Shown: positions 1 through 7,620 of the stretch, piece by piece | How positions within the stretch are numbered: the stretch's first letter is position 1 | Layout of the letters: the number at the start of each line of letters is the position of its first letter | Assembly: GCA_002385485.1 (NCBI GenBank) | Contig: DGDP01000117.1 | Span: 1-20,486, forward strand | Origin: Acetomicrobium sp. UBA3949 | Lineage (GTDB): Bacteria; Synergistota; Synergistia; Synergistales; Acetomicrobiaceae | DNA: 20,486 nucleotides | Direction: 5' to 3' | Notes under the pieces: model-generated | The model's input: only the letters and a program-made list of their open reading frames with translations | Database searches by the model: none | Told to the model about the DNA's origin: nothing | Made by a program: the position numbers and the translations under genes

Positions 1-1525
1 GCCTTATGCCTTCGTGATTAGGGTATTCCAACAAGTGCCAATCAATGCTTGATTCGTGATTCCATTCCCTCCACTGGCCTAATTCGCCACCCATAAAAAG
101 AAGCTTTTTCCCGGGATGAAGCCACTGATAACCCAGAAGAGCCCGCAAATTAGCGAACTTTTGCCAATCATCTCCCGGCATTTTGGCAATTAGCGAACCT
201 TTGCCATAGACGACCTCATCATGAGATAATGGCAGCACGAAATTTTCGAAAAAGGCATACCATATACTAAAGGTTAACTGGTTATGATGATATTGTCTAA
301 ATATGGGATCTTTCGAGAAATATTCGAGCGTATCGTGCATCCATCCCATGTTCCACTTCATGCCAAACCCCAATCCACCCAGATAGGTAGGTCTGGTTAC
401 TTGAGGCCATGCAGTAGATTCCTCTGCAATGGTTTGAACGTCAGGATAGTTTCTGTAGACCTCTTCGTTGAAACGCTTTAGAAAATGTATCGCTTCAAGA
501 TTTTCCCTTCCGCCGTATTCGTTAGGTATCCATTCGCCATCCTTTCTCGAGTAGTCGAGATAAAGCATAGAAGCCACGGCGTCGACTCTTATTCCGTCTA
601 CGTGGTATTTATCCAACCAGAAAAGAGCGCTTGAAATTAGGAAGTTGCGTACTTCGTTTCTGCCGTAATTAAAAATACAGCTTTTCCAGTCAGGATGAAA
701 GCCCTTTCTAGGATCAGCGTGTTCATAAAGATGTGTTCCATCGAAAAAGACCAAGCCATGACCATCGTTCGGGAAGTGGGAGGGCACCCAATCGAGGATC
801 ACGCCTATGTTGTTTTGGTGCAATACGTCGATGAGATACATAAAATCCTGGGGAGTACCATATCTGGAGGTTGGAGCAAAGTAGCCGAGCGTTTGATATC
901 CCCACGAACCATAAAAGGGATGTTCCATTACTGGCAAGAACTCGACATGGGTAAACCCCATTTCTTTCGCGTAATTTGGCAAAAAAGACGCCAATTCGCG
1001 ATAAGTTAAAAACCTGTTGCCTTCCTCAGGAAAGCGCCTCCAAGAACCAAGATGCACCTCATAGATGGACATAGGGCTTTTGAAAGAGTTATGTTTAACC
1101 CTTTCCTTCATCCACTTTTCGTCCTTCCATTCGTAGTTTAAGTCCCAAACAATCGAGGCTGTCTTGGGTGGCCTTTCCCAATAAAAAGCATAGGGATCTC
1201 CTTTGTCTACTTCATAATTATTGTAGTTTGACACGATATGATATTTATAAAGCGTTCCCGAATCTATTCCCTCTATGAAACCCTCCCAGATTCCTGTCTC
1301 GTCTTGTCTTGGGCTTAAAGGATGCGCCTTTTTGTCCCAGTTATTGAATTCGCCTATGACGGAAACGGATTTGGCGTTTGGAGCCCATGTGGCAAAGCGA
1401 ACTCCGCTGTTGCAAAGATGCGCGCCCAACTTTTCGTAAAGGCGAAAGTGATTGCCCTCTTTGAAAAGATATATATCCATATCTGTGAACGGAGAAGTCC
1501 ATGTTGATTCTTTACGATTATTCAT
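1..1525 (-). CDS. glgB: 1,4-alpha-glucan branching enzyme GlgB (3' end outside window)
   Basis: This is a GH13 branching enzyme that would form alpha-1,6 branches in the glucan made by GlgE upstream. The reading frame is open from an ATG at 1523-1525 to the window edge, giving 508 codons. The protein starts with a short CBM48-type domain (FATWAPNAKSVSVIGEFNNW, about residues 31-50) and runs into the catalytic barrel. The three catalytic acids are visible: Asp315 in RVDAV, Glu368 in IAEEST and Asp436 in LSHDEV. Their spacings of 53 and 68 residues are the same as in E. coli GlgB (405/458/526). The extra N-terminal domain of E. coli GlgB is absent, so this is the short form of about 630-640 residues, with roughly the last 120-130 missing beyond the edge. 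GAGGAGGG lies about 5 nt before the ATG. It is the last visible gene of the operon, 24 bp after the maltokinase gene. Confidence 0.95.
   Translation of the reverse strand, partial: MNNRKESTWTSPFTDMDIYLFKEGNHFRLYEKLGAHLCNSGVRFATWAPNAKSVSVIGEFNNWDKKAHPLSPRQDETGIWEGFIEGIDSGTLYKYHIVSNYNNYEVDKGDPYAFYWERPPKTASIVWDLNYEWKDEKWMKERVKHNSFKSPMSIYEVHLGSWRRFPEEGNRFLTYRELASFLPNYAKEMGFTHVEFLPVMEHPFYGSWGYQTLGYFAPTSRYGTPQDFMYLIDVLHQNNIGVILDWVPSHFPNDGHGLVFFDGTHLYEHADPRKGFHPDWKSCIFNYGRNEVRNFLISSALFWLDKYHVDGIRVDAVASMLYLDYSRKDGEWIPNEYGGRENLEAIHFLKRFNEEVYRNYPDVQTIAEESTAWPQVTRPTYLGGLGFGMKWNMGWMHDTLEYFSKDPIFRQYHHNQLTFSIWYAFFENFVLPLSHDEVVYGKGSLIAKMPGDDWQKFANLRALLGYQWLHPGKKLLFMGGELGQWREWNHESSIDWHLLEYPNHEGIR
147..206. 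repeat. Short direct repeat inside glgB
   Basis: The 20-mers at 147-166 and 187-206 differ at two positions (core AATTAGCGAAC then TTTTGCCA or CTTTGCCA) and lie exactly 40 bp apart. They encode different peptides in different reading frames of glgB (WQKFANLR and YGKGSLIAK, both conserved in the family). This is most likely coincidence imposed by two conserved motifs and shared codon choice. Confidence 0.4.
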
Positions 1526-1549
1526 GTATACCCTCCTCGCCTGACTTGT

Positions 1550-3067
1550 CTAATTTATAATAGATTCGATTCCCTTGAGGGGAATGTGAACCCAGTCAGG
1601 GCGATTGTTGAATTCGTAACATATTTCATAAGCAGCCTTTTCCATCAGAAAAGCTTTTAAAGTAGCGTTAAATTCTTCATCATCAGCGGGCAAAAAGGAA
1701 GCGTCCATTGCCTCTTGACGATAGGAAGATAAAAATGATGAACATACATTATCATACCATATCTTTGCCCAGAAAGAAGATGCCTCGTCGTCACAGGCCA
1801 AGCTTTTGAGGGCGTAATTGACAGCGTAATGAAGGGAGCGTATCATTCCCGAGACGTCTTTCAAAGGGCTTTGTTTTTTTCTGCGTTCTCTTAAGCTTCT
1901 TGCCGGTTCTCCTTCAAAGTCTATTATGAAGAAATCATTCCCTGTAAAGAGCAGCTGCCCCAGATGGTAGTCGCCATGTATCCTTAAAATTTCTCCACCG
2001 GAGGCAGTGAAATAATATTTTAATCTATCTAGAAGTAATTTTTGGTTGTCGATAATATTTCTTGCCAGCTTGGCCGTTGGAGAGGGAAGTATTTGTATGT
2101 TATTGTTTAAAATCTTCATCGCTTGTTCCATCCATAAACGTGCTTTAGCGTAAGCCTCATTTTTGGCTTCTCCTTTGAATGGCAAGGGAGCAAAGCTATC
2201 GTTTTTTCTGTCCGAAGATAAGGCCAAATGCATTTCAGCTGTCCGCTTTCCAAGCAAAGAGGCCATTGCATATGTCCTATTTATTTCTTCCTTTAAAGGC
2301 AACAAAAAATATTTGTCGGAATCATCGGCCGATTTAAGTGCTTTGATAGTATTTTTAAGTACTGCAATGAAATATGTCCATCCGTCGCCTATGTTTTTAA
2401 CGTACTCTTGAAGTAAAGCAATTTCGAGCCAGGTTTTTTCTTCGTTCTGCATATATTTCATGGAGCCAATAAAGGGTGGTACATGAGTAAATCCGGTTTC
2501 AGACAAGAAGCGTGCCATTTCCGCCTCAGGATGGGGTCCGATTTCGAGCTTTCTGTAGAGTTTTAAGAAAAAACTGTCATTATAAATGACGGATGAATTG
2601 CTCTGTTCTGCCGCTAAAACTTTAGATGAAATTTTTATGCCATGATCGATGAAATGGGAAATATTTTTGGTATTGACAGAGACTGAAAGCACACCATTTA
2701 TCCCCTCGATAGTTTTGCCCCTGATTATTGTTTCGAACAAGGCATCTCTGAAACCAACGTCAAAAATGCCTTCAATTATATGTGTGCCATCCTCTAAAGT
2801 TAAAATTAGACCTATTTTTTGCTCCTTCGAGAGCGCTTTGTCGATAACAGAGATGGGCATTGAGTAATGCTCGATGGAGCCGTCGTCTAAAGCGACCCTC
2901 AAAATCAGCATATACGTTTTTAAATTTCTTTTCATGGGCAAGCAATCTAAAATATCCACCTCTGCGATGTCTTTAGTCTTGGAGGCAAACCAGCGACAGC
3001 TTGACAGGTAGGCAGGCAAATGTTTTTTTAAGTCCTCCGAAATATCGTTAAAATTAGTTTCGAACAT
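1550..3067 (-). CDS. mak: Maltokinase (stand-alone, catalytically intact)
   Basis: This enzyme would phosphorylate maltose with ATP to alpha-maltose-1-phosphate, the GlgE donor. The 505-residue protein has the maltokinase fold, related to aminoglycoside phosphotransferases. Visible landmarks are the N-terminal cap (LSSCRWFASKTK), a nucleotide-binding stretch (AEQSNSSVIY followed by LKLYRKLE), and the catalytic core HGDYHLGQ and IIDFEGEP. The core supplies catalytic Asp366, Gln371 and metal-binding Asp383. Length matches the family (about 450-510). The frame stays open to 3163 upstream, but that extension overlaps the end of glgE and has no family similarity. I chose the ATG at 3065-3067, where the family sequence begins; its TAGGAG site is 13 nt away, a rather long spacing. 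It sits 37 bp after glgE and 24 bp before glgB. It is paralogous to the degenerate kinase-like half of the TreS fusion. Confidence 0.93.
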   Translation of the reverse strand: MFETNFNDISEDLKKHLPAYLSSCRWFASKTKDIAEVDILDCLPMKRNLKTYMLILRVALDDGSIEHYSMPISVIDKALSKEQKIGLILTLEDGTHIIEGIFDVGFRDALFETIIRGKTIEGINGVLSVSVNTKNISHFIDHGIKISSKVLAAEQSNSSVIYNDSFFLKLYRKLEIGPHPEAEMARFLSETGFTHVPPFIGSMKYMQNEEKTWLEIALLQEYVKNIGDGWTYFIAVLKNTIKALKSADDSDKYFLLPLKEEINRTYAMASLLGKRTAEMHLALSSDRKNDSFAPLPFKGEAKNEAYAKARLWMEQAMKILNNNIQILPSPTAKLARNIIDNQKLLLDRLKYYFTASGGEILRIHGDYHLGQLLFTGNDFFIIDFEGEPARSLRERRKKQSPLKDVSGMIRSLHYAVNYALKSLACDDEASSFWAKIWYDNVCSSFLSSYRQEAMDASFLPADDEEFNATLKAFLMEKAAYEICYEFNNRPDWVHIPLKGIESIIN

Positions 3068-3104
3068 TGTGTTGAAATCACTCCTAACTGTCTTTATTGC
3101 ACGA

Positions 3105-5102
3105 TTACATGAAGTAGTCGAAATCCGACTCTCGGCGTAATCTTCGGTGCACCTTGAACACATAGGCAGGGATGATGAAGGGATCGATCTTCAACCGCAA
3201 GTGTTCTCCCTGGAGGATGAATTTCTCTCCCCCTAACAGGTCTTCCAGCAAATAGGATTGTCCTTCCTCGATGCCAAGCGTTTTCAAAGGGATGTGCAGT
3301 GTTGCTTCGTGAACGTGAAAAGGATCCAAATTGGCTGCCACCAGGATAGCATTGGATAGATCATCAGCGACCTTTGAATAAAATATTACGTTTTCGTCCT
3401 CAGCTTCACAAAATATTATGTTATTAGTCTCCTGCAGGGCAGCGTTTTCTTTTCTTGCCCTGTTAATTCTTCCTATTATTTCTTTCAAATTACCTGGTGC
3501 ATCCCAATCCCAATGTTTGATCTCGTACTTTTCGGAGTTAAGGTATTCTTCCCTGCCAGACACTGCCTCGGATATGCAAAGCTGGAATGGAGGTCCGTAT
3601 ATTCCATAGTTGGAGGAAAGGGTTGCAGCCAACACCAACCTTACGATAAATGCCGGTCTCCCCCCGTATTGAAGGTATTCGGGGAGTATGTCGGGTGTAT
3701 TGGGCCAAAAATTGGGCCGGAAAAATTCTTTGGCCTGAGTTTGTGTCAGTTCTTTCATATATTCCGTAATTTCCCACTTGGTATTGCGCCATGTGAAATA
3801 TGTGTAGGACTGAGTGAAACCGAGCTTCGCCAACCTGTACATAACCTTTGGTCGAGTGAATGCTTCGGATAGAAAGATAGTCTCGGGGTAAATTTTCTTT
3901 ATTTCTCCGATGAGCCACTCCCAAAAAGCAAAGGGTTTAGTGTGGGGGTTGTCAACTCTAAAGATCTTTACTCCTTGTTCTATCCAAAACATGACTATGC
4001 TTTTGAGCTCTTCCCATAATGATCTCCAATCATCGCACTCGAAGTCGAAGGGGACGACATCTTGGTATTTTTTTGGAGGGTTTTCTGCATACTGGATAGT
4101 TCCGTCGGGCCGCCACCTAAACCACTCGGGGTGTTCCTTTACGTATGGATGATCGGGAGAACACTGAAAAGCCAGATCTAGGGCAACTTCTAGGCCCAGA
4201 TCGACCGCTTGTTTAACGAAGGAGACAAAATCGTCCATTGTGCCCAGTTGAGGATTTATATCCTTATGACCTCCCTCCGAAGAGCCAATGGCCCAGGGAC
4301 TTCCCGGGTCTTGGGGAGAAACTTCTAGGGAATTGTTTTTTCCCTTACGGTTTGTTTTGCCGATTGGGTGAATGGGTGGAAGGTACACAACATCAAAGCC
4401 CATTTTAGCGATTTCTGGCAGAAGCTGCATCGCATCGTTAAAGCATCCGTGCACCTTACCTTTTCCCGGATTAGATCGGGGAAAGAACTCATACCAAGAG
4501 CTGAAATTTGCCTTCCTTCGATCCGCTGTAACCCGAAGGTTTTTTTCATAGAAGGAAGTAAAATCTTCATTAAAACACGACATGTTAAGGCGTTGAAATT
4601 CCTTTGCGTTTAATAGTGAGACTATGGCATGTGTATTTATATTAGATGAAAGGCGGTCAAGTCTTTTAGCGAATTCCAACAGGATATTTTTTTTATCGCC
4701 CCGATGTCTTTTGGAGGCTTGGTGCAGCATGTCTGCTCCAATTATTAATTCGACAGAAACATCTTGTCCTGAATCTATCTTTTTTATAACGTCCTTTCGC
4801 CATGTTGAAAAATGGTCGATTCCTCCCTTTATAGTGTACAAATACTCTCCCATGCCTTCTACAGGAAAGTAAGCGTACCATCTGTCATTGAAAAGAGGAG
4901 TCATAAGGACCTCTTTCCAATCCTCTTCGTCAGATTTGCGATAAAGCAAAAAGGCCAGCACTTCATCGTGACCATCGGCGAATACGTCGGCTTCGACGTA
5001 AACGCCAGAACCCACAGTTGTTTTTATTGGAAATCTCCCGCAGTCTATTTCAGGATATACATTTTCAATGACAACCCTGTTTCTTCCGTCTATTTCATCC
5101 AT
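3105..5102 (-). CDS. glgE: Alpha-1,4-glucan:maltose-1-phosphate maltosyltransferase GlgE
   Basis: GlgE is a GH13 subfamily 3 enzyme that adds maltosyl units from maltose-1-phosphate to the non-reducing ends of alpha-1,4-glucans in the cytoplasm. The 665-residue length is typical. An N-terminal beta-rich domain (about 1-200) precedes the barrel, which begins with a run conserved in GlgE (VVYLPPIHPIGKTNRKGKNN). The nucleophile is Asp384 (FRVDNPHTKP) and the acid/base is Glu413 (FLSEAFTRP). Their 29-residue spacing is that of Streptomyces GlgE (394/423). The third acid is at or near Asp471 in NTPDIL. The ATG at 5100-5102 has GGAG 8 nt upstream. The gene lies 71 bp downstream of the GH57 gene and 37 bp upstream of mak, so substrate maker and user are adjacent. 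Nothing looks damaged. Confidence 0.95.
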   Translation of the reverse strand: MDEIDGRNRVVIENVYPEIDCGRFPIKTTVGSGVYVEADVFADGHDEVLAFLLYRKSDEEDWKEVLMTPLFNDRWYAYFPVEGMGEYLYTIKGGIDHFSTWRKDVIKKIDSGQDVSVELIIGADMLHQASKRHRGDKKNILLEFAKRLDRLSSNINTHAIVSLLNAKEFQRLNMSCFNEDFTSFYEKNLRVTADRRKANFSSWYEFFPRSNPGKGKVHGCFNDAMQLLPEIAKMGFDVVYLPPIHPIGKTNRKGKNNSLEVSPQDPGSPWAIGSSEGGHKDINPQLGTMDDFVSFVKQAVDLGLEVALDLAFQCSPDHPYVKEHPEWFRWRPDGTIQYAENPPKKYQDVVPFDFECDDWRSLWEELKSIVMFWIEQGVKIFRVDNPHTKPFAFWEWLIGEIKKIYPETIFLSEAFTRPKVMYRLAKLGFTQSYTYFTWRNTKWEITEYMKELTQTQAKEFFRPNFWPNTPDILPEYLQYGGRPAFIVRLVLAATLSSNYGIYGPPFQLCISEAVSGREEYLNSEKYEIKHWDWDAPGNLKEIIGRINRARKENAALQETNNIIFCEAEDENVIFYSKVADDLSNAILVAANLDPFHVHEATLHIPLKTLGIEEGQSYLLEDLLGGEKFILQGEHLRLKIDPFIIPAYVFKVHRRLRRESDFDYFM

Positions 5103-5173
5103 GAGTTATTCTCCGTCATTTTATACTTTTACTATATTGTTTCGTTTAAATCTTTTGGAATATATAGGCAACG

Positions 5174-7594
5174 TCATCCCACCCTAACGCCTAAGCGTTC
5201 TCCGACCCTCCTGAACAGTTCTGTCCATCTTTCGGCATCTTTTTCGTCCAGGTGTTCTTTGACTTTAGGATAGGCGTCCTTTGTCAGATGAAAATATACA
5301 TTTTGTGCTCTCCATAGATATAGTGGCAATTTAAGTTCGTTGAGCAAATCAAGCGTGTCGTTAATTTTGCTTAAAATTTCTATTTCGAAGGGTTTATCTT
5401 TGAGCATTGTAAAGAAAGTGTCCATCAAAGAGGAAGAAGCGAGGCCAATCGCATCCCTGTCTAAAGGTATATCAAGACGTTTGGCATCTTCTGCAACTCC
5501 TTTTAAAGTTTTAAGATCGAAGGTATCGTAACTCAAGAGTTTCAGGAAATCGGCATTAAGCGTAACTTCCGCGACCCTTTCCAACGGTTTCGGGATCGGG
5601 GTGCCGATTTCTTTCAGAAAGTTCATAGTCGTATAGTTAGATTCCAAGATGCCGCGAAATGCTACGTCTATAATGTTGTGTAGGGGTTCTTCGAAGATGT
5701 AATTTATAACCCTTCTTTGTTGATCTTTGAATAAATGTCTGAGCGTATAATTATGAGTTCCGAAGAAATCGTCCATAAGCTGGACCAAAGTGGAAATATC
5801 TTCTATTTTTAACGCCTCTTTCATTTTTGAAATAAGGTCTTCGAACTCGCCGTTGCCGCTATGTTCTTTTAAGCCACTTAGTACGTTATGCTTGCCCATA
5901 TGAAGGGCAGCGAAGGCAATTTCCTTTTCTTCAAAGGTGATGTTGGAGAAAAAGGAAGCCTCCCCTGCACATAAAGTCAGCTTGCCGGCGCGCTCTTTTT
6001 CAAATCGGTTGCATTGCACATTGTAACAGTAGATATCTATATCCTCTTGTTTTTCTTCGAAGATCGAGGATATTGCATAATGAGCCCCAACCCTTAGCAT
6101 ATCTACCTGAGATGGGCGGACATATATCTCATAAGCTTTTCTCCCGTTTCCTATGTGTTCGATGTTGCTCGGTGCTTTTTCCAAAATGGAGAGGTATTTT
6201 GATTCGAGCTGCGAATCGGTGAAATAAGAAGCGAGCTGGATTGCTCTTGAAGCGTACTTCATCACCTGAGTTGATTCGATACCCGAAATCTCATCGAAAA
6301 ACCACCCGCAACTCGTGTACATGAGCATGGCATGACGTTGCATCTCCAAAAGCCTGAGTGCATCGACAACCTCTTCATCTGAGAGTTTTTTGCACGATTG
6401 TTCTTCGAGAAAGCCGTAAACGTTATCATCAGACCTGTCTAAAATGACGCGAATATATTCATCTCTTGCCTTCCAGGGATCTGAAAAGATATCCTTTGCC
6501 TTTTCCTCGTATAGAAGGGAGAGTTTGTCTCTTAGCCAGTCGTTTGCCTCTCTGAGGGGTTTTCTCCATTCCTGTTGCCAACCGGGGTGTAGTCCGCTGT
6601 TGCAACCGCAATTGCTTCTCCAGCGCTCGATTCCGTGAACGCAGCTCCAGGAAGAGCCCTCTATTATTTCGACTTCATGATTTGGAGGATATTTTTCGAG
6701 ATATTCGCCGTAAATCGTTATCTTGGCCAAATTATTGGATTCGATGAAAGATAAGCAATAGGCCAAGGCCATGTCCCCATAACGATGGTGATGTCCGTAG
6801 GTTTCTCCATCCGTCGCAATGTTGACCAATTGAGCTTCCTTGTTGTCGGAAAAACAACCAATGAGGCGATTGGCCAATGTTTCGCCGTTGTCGAGCAGAC
6901 CTCCAAAGGAGATATCGTTAGATATCGGGCCATCGTAAAAGAATATGTTTATTTTCTTTCCCGATGGCAGGTTGCAGAGATAGGGAAGTCTTGGGTCGAT
7001 TTTAGCGTCGCTTACATTTTGCCATTCTTGTTCCCCTATTACCCTACATCTTGCAGCCTGATGGGGAGCTAATATCGTAAACTTGATGCCGAACTCTGCC
7101 AATGCCTCTAAGGTTCTTATGTCTACAGCTGTTTCGGGTAGCCACATTCCCTCAGGTTTTCGGTTGAAATTGCTCTCGAAGGTCTTTAATCCCCAATATA
7201 CTTGAGTGCGTATATCTCGATCGTTTGCCAAGGGCATGATCATATGGTTGAATGCTTGAGCAATGGCACTTCCGTGGCCCGAAAAATGTTTCTTGGATTC
7301 CTCGTCAGCATTTATTATTGCTTCATATGTATCTTTCGCATGTTTTTTCATCCAAAGAAGAAGGGTAGGGCCAATGTTAAAACTTATTTTGGAATAATTG
7401 TTCGTAATTGCGATGATTTGTCTGTCGTTTCCAAGGATCCTTGAAGCAGCGTTAGGAGCGTAGCATTCAGCTGTAATGCGCTCGTTCCAATCGTGAAAGG
7501 GTAATGCCGATTCTTCTAACTCCACTTCTTCAAGCCATGGATTTTCTCTAGGCGGTTGATAGAAATGTCCGTGAATACACACATATTTTTCCAT
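5174..7594 (-). CDS. GH57 family glycoside hydrolase with DUF3536-type C-terminal half
   Basis: This is an 806-residue cytoplasmic protein with no signal peptide. The N-terminal third is a GH57 catalytic domain: the opening motif HGHFYQPPRENPW, region 3 GMWLPETAVD with candidate nucleophile Glu154, and region 4 ATDGETYGHHH with candidate acid/base Asp262. The rest, mostly helical, resembles the DUF3536 half of the COG1449 'alpha-amylase/alpha-mannosidase' proteins. GH57 includes amylases, 4-alpha-glucanotransferases and branching enzymes; DUF3536 members lack a settled activity as far as I know. Being inside a GlgE operon points to action on the glucan or its maltodextrin primers, which is inference. 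The frame also opens at a GTG at 7607-7609, but the ATG at 7592-7594 has GTGGAG 9 nt upstream and puts Met directly before the conserved start, so I prefer it. It lies 26 bp after the treS fusion gene. Confidence 0.88.
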   Translation of the reverse strand: MEKYVCIHGHFYQPPRENPWLEEVELEESALPFHDWNERITAECYAPNAASRILGNDRQIIAITNNYSKISFNIGPTLLLWMKKHAKDTYEAIINADEESKKHFSGHGSAIAQAFNHMIMPLANDRDIRTQVYWGLKTFESNFNRKPEGMWLPETAVDIRTLEALAEFGIKFTILAPHQAARCRVIGEQEWQNVSDAKIDPRLPYLCNLPSGKKINIFFYDGPISNDISFGGLLDNGETLANRLIGCFSDNKEAQLVNIATDGETYGHHHRYGDMALAYCLSFIESNNLAKITIYGEYLEKYPPNHEVEIIEGSSWSCVHGIERWRSNCGCNSGLHPGWQQEWRKPLREANDWLRDKLSLLYEEKAKDIFSDPWKARDEYIRVILDRSDDNVYGFLEEQSCKKLSDEEVVDALRLLEMQRHAMLMYTSCGWFFDEISGIESTQVMKYASRAIQLASYFTDSQLESKYLSILEKAPSNIEHIGNGRKAYEIYVRPSQVDMLRVGAHYAISSIFEEKQEDIDIYCYNVQCNRFEKERAGKLTLCAGEASFFSNITFEEKEIAFAALHMGKHNVLSGLKEHSGNGEFEDLISKMKEALKIEDISTLVQLMDDFFGTHNYTLRHLFKDQQRRVINYIFEEPLHNIIDVAFRGILESNYTTMNFLKEIGTPIPKPLERVAEVTLNADFLKLLSYDTFDLKTLKGVAEDAKRLDIPLDRDAIGLASSSLMDTFFTMLKDKPFEIEILSKINDTLDLLNELKLPLYLWRAQNVYFHLTKDAYPKVKEHLDEKDAERWTELFRRVGERLGVRVG

Positions 7595-7620
7595 TCGATC
7601 ACGCTCCACAAAATCAGTTC

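Noticed and set aside
695..1009. Plus-strand open frame of 104 codons
   Set aside because: It lies wholly opposite glgB, whose minus-strand frame is continuous with all catalytic motifs; this is an antisense shadow.
3068..3163. N-terminal extension of the maltokinase frame beginning MCSRCTEDYAE
   Set aside because: It overlaps the end of glgE, has no family similarity and no ribosome site; the family sequence begins at the ATG at 3065-3067.
3513..3924. Open frames of about 120 codons on both strands within glgE
   Set aside because: They sit in other frames of an intact gene, have no ribosome site and no recognisable domain.
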